From Stenotrophomonas chelatiphaga (GTDB taxonomy: Bacteria > Pseudomonadota > Gammaproteobacteria > Xanthomonadales > Xanthomonadaceae): 41,429 nt of DNA. How positions within the stretch are numbered: the stretch's first letter is position 1; each line of letters opens with the position of its first letter. The stretch is taken from assembly GCF_001431535.1 (NCBI RefSeq), contig NZ_LDJK01000096.1, positions 1 through 41,429 of the forward strand. Reading direction: 5' to 3'. The notes under the pieces are model-generated. The model worked only from the letters and a program-made list of their open reading frames with translations. It ran no database searches and was not told where the DNA came from. This document shows, piece after piece, positions 7,136-14,461 of the stretch. The translations under genes and the position numbers were made by a program.

Positions 7136-8466
7136 TGCCGCTCACCCACCGCGACTACGCTGCGCTTTCCGCCGATGCGTATGAAGACCACAGGGTCGGC
7201 CGCCGCGCGCCTGGCCAGGAAGAAGTGGTTCCACTCAACGGGCACAACTACAAGGTGCTGGAGCACGTAAACAACCGCGTCAACGGCTACCAGGGCACGA
7301 TCTACCAGCGCGAGGATACCGGCGAGATCATCGTCTCCCACCGCGGCACCGAAGAGATCGCGCAGGATGCGGTGCTTGCCGATGGTGGGATGGTGCTGGC
7401 GCGCTACAACCTGCAGGCAGGCGACGCCATCGCGCTGACCCAGCGTGCGGTCGCCTTGTCCAAGCACATCGGCGAGAACGAAGGCCGGGCCCCGGAAGTC
7501 ACTGTCACAGGGCATTCGCTGGGCGGCGCGCTGGCCCAGGTCACCGCTCACCACTTCGACCTGAAAGGCGAAACCTTCAACGCCTACGGCGCGGCCAGCC
7601 TTGGCCTGCGCATTCCCGAAGGTGGCAAGAGCGTTCTAAACCACGCCATGGCCTCGGATCCGGTCAGCGCAGCTTCTGGCCATTACGGCGAGGTCCGCCT
7701 GTACGCCAGGCCCGATGAGATACGCACGCTGGGCAACGCGGGTTTCAGCAACAAGTGGTACAACGGCGTGATTCCGGATTCGGCGCTGGTCGCCGCAGCC
7801 GGTTCGCTGGGCGCACACAAGCTCGGCAATTTCGCTGATGCCGGCTCGGTGCTGGACGACCCTGCCACGCAGGCGCTGGCCAAGCAGAACGCGCGAATGA
7901 TCGACGAATACCGCGACAAGATGGAACTGCTGCGCGGGGCCGTCACCACCGGTGCGCGCGGCGTGCCGGGCGTGGCCGTGGATCTCTACGACCGCATCCG
8001 CGGCCCGCTGGATCCGGGTGAGCCGGCCCGCAAGGCTACAGACGACGCACACAAGCGCGATGGCGCCATGCGCATGGACAGCCCCGGCCACCCCGGCAAC
8101 CTACTGTTCCAGGACGCACTGCGCGGCGTGGAAGCCCAGGACCTGCGAGTGGGCCGCACGCCGGACCAGCACAGCGGCCAGTTGGCCGGCAGTTTGGCTG
8201 CGGAAATGCATGCCAACGGCGGCACCCGCATCGACAGCGTGCTGATGAGCAGCGATGCCTCGCGCACCTTCGGCGTGCAGGGCCAGGCCAACGATCCGGC
8301 GCACCTGCGGGTTTCGGTGGCGACCACCGAGGCGATGAACATTCCGCTGGATCAGTCCAGCGAACGCGTGGCATCGCAGCAGGCCCTCCAGCAGTTGGCT
8401 GCACAGGACCGCGACCAGCAGATCGAACAGATCCAGTCCACAGCCGCGCGCAGCATGAATGCATGA
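7135..8466 (+). CDS. X-T4SS effector with class 3 lipase domain and XVIPCD (copy 1)
   Basis: This 443-residue predicted antibacterial toxin has an N-terminal half that is an alpha/beta hydrolase of the lipase class 3 type. It shows IIVSHRGTEE, then the nucleophile elbow VTGHSLGGALAQ (Ser128), then ETFNAYGAAS and a likely catalytic Asp in MASDPVSAASGHYG. The C-terminal ~130 residues match the XVIPCD secretion domain of Xanthomonadales T4SS effectors: HPGNLLFQDALRGVEA, GGTRIDSVLMS, TFGVQG and NDPAHLR, ending in a Gln-rich tail. There is no signal peptide, as expected for delivery through VirD4. It probably attacks membrane phospholipids in the target cell; substrate is inferred. It lies directly after its lipoprotein partner. 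It is not a general secreted lipase, because a Sec signal is absent. Confidence 0.9.
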   Translation: MPLTHRDYAALSADAYEDHRVGRRAPGQEEVVPLNGHNYKVLEHVNNRVNGYQGTIYQREDTGEIIVSHRGTEEIAQDAVLADGGMVLARYNLQAGDAIALTQRAVALSKHIGENEGRAPEVTVTGHSLGGALAQVTAHHFDLKGETFNAYGAASLGLRIPEGGKSVLNHAMASDPVSAASGHYGEVRLYARPDEIRTLGNAGFSNKWYNGVIPDSALVAAAGSLGAHKLGNFADAGSVLDDPATQALAKQNARMIDEYRDKMELLRGAVTTGARGVPGVAVDLYDRIRGPLDPGEPARKATDDAHKRDGAMRMDSPGHPGNLLFQDALRGVEAQDLRVGRTPDQHSGQLAGSLAAEMHANGGTRIDSVLMSSDASRTFGVQGQANDPAHLRVSVATTEAMNIPLDQSSERVASQQALQQLAAQDRDQQIEQIQSTAARSMNA

Positions 8467-8524
8467 GTACCGCGCGATGCGACTGCTGACCTCTTTATTC
8501 CATCCACCATCCAGGAGGCCCCCA

Positions 8525-9175
8525 GTGCGCCAAACCCTTCTACCGTGCGCTGTGTTGCTGCTTCTAACTGCTTGCCATTCGGAGACCGCCATGAATCAGG
8601 AAATCACTGCCGCAGAACAGGACGTCGAACAGGGCGGCCGCGGCCTGGCCAAGCTCAACCCGGCCCCGCGCCAGGCATACGAATTCGTATTGAAGATCGA
8701 CGATGCTCCGGGCCCGTTCGCCATGGTCAAAGGCACCGCCCAGTACGACGTCATCAATGAACAGGAATGCGGGCGCATCGTGCCGGCCACCGGCCGCGCG
8801 GGCCGTATCACCAGCAAGGAAGAGGTGAAGCTGCAGAAAGTCAGCGACAACGAATACCGTGGCACGGTGTATCTGGACCTGATGCAGGACGAGGACTATT
8901 ACGGACGCGGCGTCTGCCAGTGGAAGTTCAGCGGCGCCGGCGCGATGCTGAAGGCCACCGGTGCCGACGGCGAAACCCGCTTCCTTTCCTTCATCGAAGC
9001 GGACCGCTTCGTCAAGGGCGAGACCGAAACCCAGCACTACGCCGACATGGGCTACCCGCGCGAATCGATGGATGACTACGCCGATTACGGCGAGGATGCA
9101 CCGGAGGGCTTCAAGCCGGAGCTGCGCGAGAAGCTGTTCTCGATCACCTTGGCCGCCAAAGAGGCGCAGCCATGA
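8525..9175 (+). CDS. Periplasmic immunity lipoprotein of the second lipase effector (X-Tfi)
   Basis: This is a 216-residue paralogue of the lipoprotein at 6485, with the same length and a start RQTLLPCAVLLLLTAC giving a lipobox Cys at 17. The GTG start at 8525 is supported by AGGAGG at 8513-8518. The segments NQEITAAEQDVEQGGRGLAKL and QYDVINEQECGRI are nearly the same as in copy 1, as is the YYGRGVC segment. The C-terminal third differs more, with insertion of acidic residues (SMDDYADYGEDAPEGF). It ends in an ATGA overlap with effector 2. I infer that the diverged part carries specificity for its own effector. Cross-protection between copies is possible. Confidence 0.82.
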   Translation: MRQTLLPCAVLLLLTACHSETAMNQEITAAEQDVEQGGRGLAKLNPAPRQAYEFVLKIDDAPGPFAMVKGTAQYDVINEQECGRIVPATGRAGRITSKEEVKLQKVSDNEYRGTVYLDLMQDEDYYGRGVCQWKFSGAGAMLKATGADGETRFLSFIEADRFVKGETETQHYADMGYPRESMDDYADYGEDAPEGFKPELREKLFSITLAAKEAQP

Positions 9176-10500
9176 GCCTGCGCAGCCAGGACTACGCCGC
9201 ACTGGCCGATGATGCGTACAAAGATCACGCAGTCGGTCGCTGGGCCCCCGATGAAGCGGAGGTGGTCCCGATCGGCGACCACAACTACCGCATCCTGGAG
9301 CACGTCAACAACAAGAACGGCTACCAGGGTTTCATCTACCAGCGGGTGGACACCAACGAGATCGTGGTGTCTCACCGCGGTACCGAACAACCGCTGCACG
9401 ACGTGGTCACCGACCTGGGCATGGTGGTCGCACGCACCAACCTGCAGGCGGACGATGCAATCGCCCTTACTGGACGCGCCAACGCGTACGCACAGATCCA
9501 GCAGGAGCGTAAAGGCCAGCACATCGATGTCACCGTCACCGGCCATTCGCTGGGCGGCTCGCTCGCACAGATTTCCGCGCACCACCACGGCCTGAAGGGC
9601 GAAACCTTCAATGCCTACGGCGCAGCCAGTCTGGGCTACCGCATCCGCGAAGGCGGCGATGCGATGGTCAACCATGTGATGTCGGCCGATCCGGTCAGCG
9701 CGGCGTCCGGCCACTACGGCCAGGTGAAGGTCTATGCGAACGAAACCGAGATCAAGAACCTGTACGGATCCGGCTTCCGCAACGGCGCGGTAGCTGGCTT
9801 CCTGATGCCCGATTCGGCGTTGCTGGCTGCCGGTCGGTCGCTGGATTCGCACAAGATGCACAACTTCCTGGGCGAGGGCTCGGTACTGAACAATCCCGCC
9901 TCGCAGACGCTGGCCAAGCAGAACGACGGCATGATCAGCGAGTACCGCGACAAGCTGGAATTCCTGCGCGGCGGCCTGACCACTGCGACCCGCGGTGGGA
10001 TCGGCAACGCGGAGGACATCATCAACCGCATCCGCGGCCCGCTGGAGCCGGGCGAGCCTGCGCGCAACGCGGCGGAAGAAGAAGCGCACAAGCGCGACGG
10101 CGCGATGCGCATGGATCAGCCTGGCCACCCCGGCAACCTGCTGTTCCAGGACGCGTTGCGCGGCGTGGAAGCACAGGACCTGCGCGTGGGCCGCACACCG
10201 GACCAGCACAGCGGCCAGCTCGCCGGCAGCTTGGCGGCGGAAATGCATGCCAACGGCGGCACCCGCATCGACAATGTGCTGATGAGCAGCGATGCGTCGC
10301 GCACGTTTGGCGTGCAGGGTGAAGTCAACGATCCGGCGCACCTGCGGGTGTCGGTGGCGACCACCGAGGCGATGAACACGTCACTGGATCAGTCCAGCGA
10401 GCGCGTGGCTTCACAGCAGGCCGCGCAGCAGGTGGCCTCGCAGGAGCGTGACATGCAGATCGAGCAGGGCCAGGTGGCTGCGCGCAGCATGAATGCCTGA
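9172..10500 (+). CDS. X-T4SS effector with class 3 lipase domain and XVIPCD (copy 2)
   Basis: This 442-residue paralogue of the effector at 7135 has the nucleophile elbow VTGHSLGGSLAQ (Ser126) and the likely Asp in VMSADPVSAASGHYG. It ends in the same XVIPCD (GHPGNLLFQDALRGVEA, GGTRIDNVLMS, TFGVQG). Residues ~306-442 are nearly identical to copy 1, whereas the catalytic half carries many substitutions, including the loop after YGAASLG and the segment before the Asp/His region. No signal peptide is present. It overlaps its upstream immunity gene by 4 bases. The two effectors could differ in lipid preference or only in immunity recognition; the sequence does not tell which. Confidence 0.9.
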   Translation: MSLRSQDYAALADDAYKDHAVGRWAPDEAEVVPIGDHNYRILEHVNNKNGYQGFIYQRVDTNEIVVSHRGTEQPLHDVVTDLGMVVARTNLQADDAIALTGRANAYAQIQQERKGQHIDVTVTGHSLGGSLAQISAHHHGLKGETFNAYGAASLGYRIREGGDAMVNHVMSADPVSAASGHYGQVKVYANETEIKNLYGSGFRNGAVAGFLMPDSALLAAGRSLDSHKMHNFLGEGSVLNNPASQTLAKQNDGMISEYRDKLEFLRGGLTTATRGGIGNAEDIINRIRGPLEPGEPARNAAEEEAHKRDGAMRMDQPGHPGNLLFQDALRGVEAQDLRVGRTPDQHSGQLAGSLAAEMHANGGTRIDNVLMSSDASRTFGVQGEVNDPAHLRVSVATTEAMNTSLDQSSERVASQQAAQQVASQERDMQIEQGQVAARSMNA

Positions 10501-10750
10501 GCCGTTCCCGGGCGCCTTGGTTGGGCAGGGCCCTCCGTACGCGTCCGTGCCTCGGTCAAACCGATCTCACGCGCTGGTTTCGGCGTGGGATCGGCTCAAG
10601 ACCAGGCCAGATGGACGCTCTGAGCGTCCACTGGGGAAGAGGTTGTACGAACAGGCTCAGCGCTCAGGGAAACTGCAGGCCTCATAGCTCGCTGTACACC
10701 GGTCCCGGCAGCATCGATGCACAGCTGGCGGGTTGATGCGCAGCCAGCAG
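10501..10750. other. Gap with two hairpins between convergent effector and DUF4189 genes
   Basis: No convincing gene is seen. Two inverted repeats lie here: GATCTCACGC (10563-10572) with GCGTGGGATC (10583-10592), one mismatch, and GGACGCT-CTG-AGCGTCC (10613-10629). Neither is followed by a T-run in either direction, so they are not classical intrinsic terminators, but they lie where transcripts from both sides must end. Confidence 0.45.
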
Positions 10751-11296
10751 TCAGATCGGCTCAATCTCAGGCAGGCTGCATGCACTGTAGGCGACCTCGC
10801 AGCCATTACCTGCGCGGTTTTCGCAATAACTCTGTGCCTTCTTCATTGCCAGCTCTGGCGTAGCGCCTTCGCCCAGGCCGCCGAGCGCCGTGGCATCGCC
10901 GCCATCCGGCACGACCCACGCCACGCATTGGTTGCTGTACTCGGCCATCACCTTGCAGTCCGTGGCGCCATTGCGTCGACATTTCGCCATCGCTTCGCTG
11001 AGCGCGTCGCTTTTCGTCAGACGGCCCGTGGCGGCACCCGCATCAGACGTGGCTGCGGAGGCCACGATGGCCCCCCATCGCGTTCCCCAACGTGATGTCG
11101 GCGCAGTTGCCTGCGGAGCAGCGCGTTGCTGGCTCGCTGCAGCCCCCGGGATGGGGGCGCAGCCTCCTACGCCTTGGCCGCCCACAGGATATTGACCGGG
11201 CGGGCAGCGGCCCTCTGCGAATGCGGGAAAAGCAGGAAGCCAGGAGCAGACGATAACTGCTGACAGCAAGAGTAACGCGCATGAAGAGTTGTGCAC
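10751..11296 (-). CDS. Secreted DUF4189 protein (third after virB6)
   Basis: This ~181-residue exported protein starts with a signal peptide (CALLLLSAVIVCSWLPAFPAFA) followed by the motif CPPGQYPVGGQGVGGCAPIPG, shared with the genes at 11392 and 12692. After a linker comes the DUF4189 domain (RWGAIVAS...AKCRRNGATDCKVMAEYSNQCVAWVV...CEVAYSACSLPE) with regularly spaced cysteines that probably form disulfides in the periplasm. Function unknown. The reading frame is open far upstream into the neighbouring gene; I chose the GTG at 11296 because it puts the signal peptide at the N-terminus, but there is no good ribosome binding site, so the start is uncertain. It lies at the end of the T4SS gene cluster, 95 bases after the preceding gene. 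Confidence 0.75.
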   Translation of the reverse strand: MHNSSCALLLLSAVIVCSWLPAFPAFAEGRCPPGQYPVGGQGVGGCAPIPGAAASQQRAAPQATAPTSRWGTRWGAIVASAATSDAGAATGRLTKSDALSEAMAKCRRNGATDCKVMAEYSNQCVAWVVPDGGDATALGGLGEGATPELAMKKAQSYCENRAGNGCEVAYSACSLPEIEPI

Positions 11297-11391
11297 GCGG
11301 TTGACCAAGGGTGGCGGTGCACTCAACAGATGCCGACCCGCATGCGTTGACTCGCGTGCCGGCGAGGATGGACTCGACGCCCAGCCGTTGC

Positions 11392-11934
11392 TTATCGCGT
11401 CCACTGGGGGAGACTGCACGCGCTGTAAGCGAGCACGCATGAACCACCGGGGGCGTGTTTGCACTTCGAAGTTGCATTGTCCACCGCAGCCTGCTCGGAC
11501 AATCCAGCTGAAATGCCTGTTTTCGCCCCTGGCGCGTCTGCAGATGGAACGACCCACGCAGCGCACTGATTTCGGTAGGTAAGGAGTATCCGACAGTCTT
11601 TCAGACCGTTCCGGGAACATTTTTCGATGGCGACACGCTTGGCATCACCTTCAGTCAACTGGTCGACCACGACGCCGGCATCAGGAGTCGAGTCAGACAG
11701 CGCCATTGCGCCCCAGCGGTCCTCGTAACGACCCGGATCAATCGGCGGCGGCGCGGGCTGCGCCGCCTGGTTGCCACTGTAGCCTGGAATCGGTGCGCAG
11801 CCTCCTACGCCTTGGCCGCCTACAGGGTACTGGCCCGGAGGGCAGCGCCCTTCGGCGTCGGCACCCGCGCTGCCCAGTGAGAAGAAGAATGCGATGAAAA
11901 GCATCCAAGCGCCCCGCGGTCTCCTGTACGTCAT
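11392..11934 (-). CDS. Secreted DUF4189 protein (second after virB6)
   Basis: This 180-residue predicted exported protein has a signal peptide (WMLFIAFFFSLGSAGADA), then GRCPPGQYPVGGQGVGGCAPIPG and a proline-rich linker. A DUF4189 domain follows (RWGAMALSDSTPDAGVVVDQ...CSRNGLKDCRILLTYRNQCAAWVVP...CVLAYSACSLPQ). I chose the ATG at 11934, because GGAGG lies 7 bases upstream; the ATG at 11940 is only one base from it. It follows the truncated virB6 copy with a 26-base gap, the same arrangement as the intact virB6 and its DUF4189 gene (22 bases). A 26-base block around GGCGGCCAAGGCGTAGGAGG is identical to the gene at 10751, so these two are recent relatives. Confidence 0.82.
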   Translation of the reverse strand: MTYRRPRGAWMLFIAFFFSLGSAGADAEGRCPPGQYPVGGQGVGGCAPIPGYSGNQAAQPAPPPIDPGRYEDRWGAMALSDSTPDAGVVVDQLTEGDAKRVAIEKCSRNGLKDCRILLTYRNQCAAWVVPSADAPGAKTGISAGLSEQAAVDNATSKCKHAPGGSCVLAYSACSLPQWTR

Positions 11935-11960
11935 TGCCATACCTCCATCCCTATACCGTC

Positions 11961-12584
11961 TCAACCAATGGGCGCATTACCGCGGCTACCTGCTGGTGCC
12001 ACGTTACCGGCGCCCGCTTCTCCTCCCATATTAGGCATCACTACCCGACTCTGAGCTGTCTCACCGGTGGCTGCCGTGCTTGCTGGAGCGGCCTGCTGCG
12101 GCGCATAAGAACCCGGCGGCTGTCCCTGCGGACCCGGTGCAGCAGCGCCCGGCGAACCGCCGATCTGCGAGTACGCCATGAACGCACCCAGCGTGCCCTG
12201 GAAGAACATCGCCGCCATGGGCGGTGCGGTCAGGATCAAGGTAGTCAGGATCAACCCCATGCCGCCCTGCTGCAGCGCCATGCTGGTCATGCCATCGGCG
12301 AGTGCGCCATCAAGCAGGAATTTGTCGGCCAATGCCGCTATCCAGAAGGTACCTGCGACACGGATCACCATTCCAGCCAGGGCTACCATGGAGAACATCG
12401 TGCCGATTCCGTACAGCAACCGTCTCTGGAACAGCGCTCGGGTTGCTCGAAAAAACAGGCACAGGATGAAGATCGGGCCCCGGCCGATGAACAGCGCCAT
12501 CGCCACCTGGTTACTCAGCAACAACTGAGCCTTCAAAATCACCGCAGTCTTGATACGCCTCGAAGATTGGTCTGCTGCAGTCAC
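11961..12584 (-). pseudogene. 5'-truncated second copy of virB6 joined to a DUF4189 gene remnant
   Basis: The frame matches the C-terminal ~190 residues of the intact VirB6: QVAMALFIG.GPIFILCL, LLYGIGTMFSM, VIRVAGTFWI.ALADKFLLDGALADG and QQGGMGLILTTLILTAPPMAA. The N-terminal half of VirB6 is missing. At the break (about 12530-12550) the frame runs into sequence that, read one frame over, gives AVYSDCSRPIFEAYQ (12550-12594), the characteristic end of a DUF4189 protein. A 7-residue in-frame deletion removes part of one membrane helix relative to VirB6 (VSIALDM). No ATG or Shine-Dalgarno is present; only a GTG begins the frame. The frame has stayed open for ~190 codons despite many substitutions, so expression of a membrane fragment cannot be excluded. 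Confidence 0.85.
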
Positions 12585-12594
12585 TGTAAACAGC
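12550..12594 (-). pseudogene. Remnant of a DUF4189 gene 3' end
   Basis: Fifteen codons read AVYSDCSRPIFEAYQ. The three neighbouring DUF4189 genes end in VKYVDCTLPIFEKF, LAYSACSLPQWTR and VAYSACSLPEIEPI, so this is the same C-terminal motif without the rest of the gene. It lies directly upstream of the truncated virB6 and marks a recombination junction. Confidence 0.65.
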
Positions 12595-12644
12595 CCTCAA
12601 GCTTTGGGCGTCGTGCGCTGCGCAGCTCCGTCCTACATGAGGCG

Positions 12645-12675
12645 TGCGCGCCGGTGCACGTAAGGCCGGCGCGCA
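12645..12675 (-). other. Strong hairpin downstream of the first DUF4189 gene
   Basis: TGCGCGCCGG (12645-12654) pairs perfectly with CCGGCGCGCA (12666-12675) around an 11-base loop, starting about 17 bases past the stop of the DUF4189 gene at 12692. No U-tract follows on the minus strand, so it may be an mRNA-stabilising or rho-assisted element rather than an intrinsic terminator. Confidence 0.5.
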
Positions 12676-12691
12676 TTGATTCCCAAAACTT

Positions 12692-13222
12692 CTAGAACTT
12701 CTCAAAGATAGGCAGCGTGCAGTCGACATACTTGACCTCACAGATCGCACCACCTCTAGTGCAGCGCGCCAGTGCTCCCTGTCGAACAATATCCTCAGTC
12801 GCGCCCGTGAAATAGGCGCCCTCAGAGCCCGTAGTCGTAGGCCTGGCCACGGCTACACACTGATTCTTGTACGTGACCTGGCTCTCACAGTCCGGTGATC
12901 CGCCACCCCGGCAATTTGCCAACGCTTCGTCCACCGCGGCCGATTTGCTGGTCTTACCCGTCGCAACGCCGGTGTCTCCGGTGCTATCCGAGTACACCAA
13001 CGCGCCCCACGTCTTTATCCACTTACCATTGGGCCTGCTCACGGGTGTTGATGCAGCGGGTATCGGTGCACATCCCTGCACACCTTGGCCGCCGATTGGA
13101 TAATGTCCCGGAGGGCACCCACCTTCCGCATTAGCTTCATCGGGCAACAACCACAGGCCCGCCGCTCCCAGAAGCATACAAAGCATGATTTTAATGGAAG
13201 CAATTTTTACGTACACGGACAT
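12692..13222 (-). CDS. Secreted DUF4189 protein (first after virB6)
   Basis: This 176-residue exported protein has a signal peptide (IMLCMLLGAAGLWLLPDEANA), then GGCPPGHYPIGGQGVQGCAPIP and the DUF4189 domain (TWGALVYSDSTGDTGVATGK...ANCRGGGSPDCESQVTYKNQCVAVA...CTRGGAICEVKYVDCTLPIFEKF). Cysteines occur in conserved pairs. The ATG at 13222 has GAGGAG upstream. It starts 22 bases after the virB6 stop and is most likely in the virB operon. Function unknown; position and export suggest a periplasmic accessory of the secretion system, which is inference. Confidence 0.85.
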   Translation of the reverse strand: MSVYVKIASIKIMLCMLLGAAGLWLLPDEANAEGGCPPGHYPIGGQGVQGCAPIPAASTPVSRPNGKWIKTWGALVYSDSTGDTGVATGKTSKSAAVDEALANCRGGGSPDCESQVTYKNQCVAVARPTTTGSEGAYFTGATEDIVRQGALARCTRGGAICEVKYVDCTLPIFEKF

Positions 13223-13244
13223 GGCTCCTCGTTACCCGAGATAC

Positions 13245-14390
13245 TCATCGATTTGCATTGCCCATTTTGCCGTGATCAGGTGTACTCGACTGAGAACCAA
13301 CGCCCGACCCCAGAAAACGACCGTCCTGAGAAGAATAGGAACCGTCCGACTGGGGCATCGTCGACGCAGGAGCACTCGGCGTATACGTCCCCGGCGGCCT
13401 TCCATCCGCACTCGGGGCAGCGCCGGCACCACCGCTTATCTGCGAATATGCCATGAAGTTGCCCAGCGTACCCTGGAAGAAGAACGCTGCCATTGGGGGC
13501 GCGGTCAGGATCAAGGTCGTTAGGATAAGCCCCATGCCGCCCTGCTGCATGGCCTGACTGGTCACGCCATCGGCGAGTGCGCCATCAAGCAGGAATTTGT
13601 CGGCCAATGCCGTTATCCAGAAGGTACCTGCGACACGGATCACCATGTCCAGCGCGATCGACACCATCGCCGCCAGAACCGCCATGGAGAACATCGTGCC
13701 GATTCCGTACAGCAGCCACTTCTGGAACAGCGCCTTGGTCTGGTCGAACAGCAGGCACAAAATGAAGATCGGACCGAGACCGATGAACAGCGCCATTGCC
13801 ACCTGGTAAAGCAGCAGCATGGAACCGGCGGTAATGGCAGGCCCCCCCGTACCCAGGCCGATGAACCACAACGCGCGCGACTTCTCCTGCACCATGCTGG
13901 GATCACCCATCACGTTGATCGCATCGATGCTCGACAACGCCACCTGCATCCAAGCCAGTGCCTCGTCGATCTGTTCTTCCGGCGAGCCCTTTCCGGTCAC
14001 CAGGAAGGAGATACGCTCCTTGAGATCGGTGGTCAGGAATTCATTCAACTCACGTCCGAACATGCCCATCGTCGTCGCCACACTGACGATCAGCGCCGCA
14101 CGGGCCATGTTGGTGACCAGTTCCATCATCGAATCGCGACTGCGTCCGGTCGCGATGCGGAAACCCTGCACCAGCACCCAGATGGTCATGATCGTCAGTG
14201 CGATGCCACCCACCCAGGCCATCGTGTTGCCGAGCAGTTCGATGCCGAACTCGGTGATCCGCTCTTCCAGGAAATCCAGAATCAGCCGGAAGAAGACGAA
14301 GTCACCGATGGATTGGACACGACCGACCGAATGCAGCAACTGCTGCAGACCGTCGGAAAATTCAAAGTTGGACATGGACCTGAACATCAT
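13245..14390 (-). CDS. virB6: T4SS inner-membrane channel protein VirB6
   Basis: This ~381-residue polytopic inner-membrane protein is of the VirB6/TrbL type, part of the T4SS inner-membrane platform. Several long hydrophobic helices are visible (TMAWVGGIALTIMTIWVLVQGF, ARAALIVSVATTMGMF, AITAGSMLLLYQVAMALFIGLGPIFILCLLF, GIGTMFSMAVLAAMVSIALDM, GMGLILTTLILTAPPMAAFFF). A Ser/Gly/Pro-rich tail follows. The family motif W-x-L-L-Y-G is present (QKWLLYGIGTMF). I chose the ATG at 14390 with AAGGA 8 bases upstream; ATG 14375 is an alternative. It follows virB5 closely. A truncated second copy lies at 11961-12584. Confidence 0.9.
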   Translation of the reverse strand: MMFRSMSNFEFSDGLQQLLHSVGRVQSIGDFVFFRLILDFLEERITEFGIELLGNTMAWVGGIALTIMTIWVLVQGFRIATGRSRDSMMELVTNMARAALIVSVATTMGMFGRELNEFLTTDLKERISFLVTGKGSPEEQIDEALAWMQVALSSIDAINVMGDPSMVQEKSRALWFIGLGTGGPAITAGSMLLLYQVAMALFIGLGPIFILCLLFDQTKALFQKWLLYGIGTMFSMAVLAAMVSIALDMVIRVAGTFWITALADKFLLDGALADGVTSQAMQQGGMGLILTTLILTAPPMAAFFFQGTLGNFMAYSQISGGAGAAPSADGRPPGTYTPSAPASTMPQSDGSYSSQDGRFLGSGVGSQSSTPDHGKMGNANR

Positions 14391-14461
14391 TCCTGCATTC
14401 CTTGGAGTTCCCACAGGGGAGTGGCTGGCGCGGCAATCAATCAAGCGCGCCAGCAGTTCCT

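Larger units (their letters stand above)
6473..10500 (+). repeat. Tandem duplication of an immunity-effector gene pair
   Basis: The unit 6473-8466 is repeated at 8513-10500. Both copies carry the same AGGAGG-6-GTG start context, the same 216-residue lipoprotein length and the same overlap with the effector start, and effectors of 443 and 442 residues. The effector C-terminal ~130 residues are almost identical, while the N-terminal lipase halves and the lipoproteins have clearly diverged. Confidence 0.92.

Noticed and set aside
10613..10629. Intrinsic terminator after the effector array
   Set aside because: A good 7-bp stem is present, but no T-run follows on either strand.
10493..10687. 64-codon frame after the second effector
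   Set aside because: It shows no signal, no recognisable domain and no good start context; it overlaps two hairpins.
11961..12584. Second functional virB6 gene
   Set aside because: The N-terminal half is missing, there is no ribosome binding site, and the 5' end is joined to a DUF4189 remnant; treated as a pseudogene.
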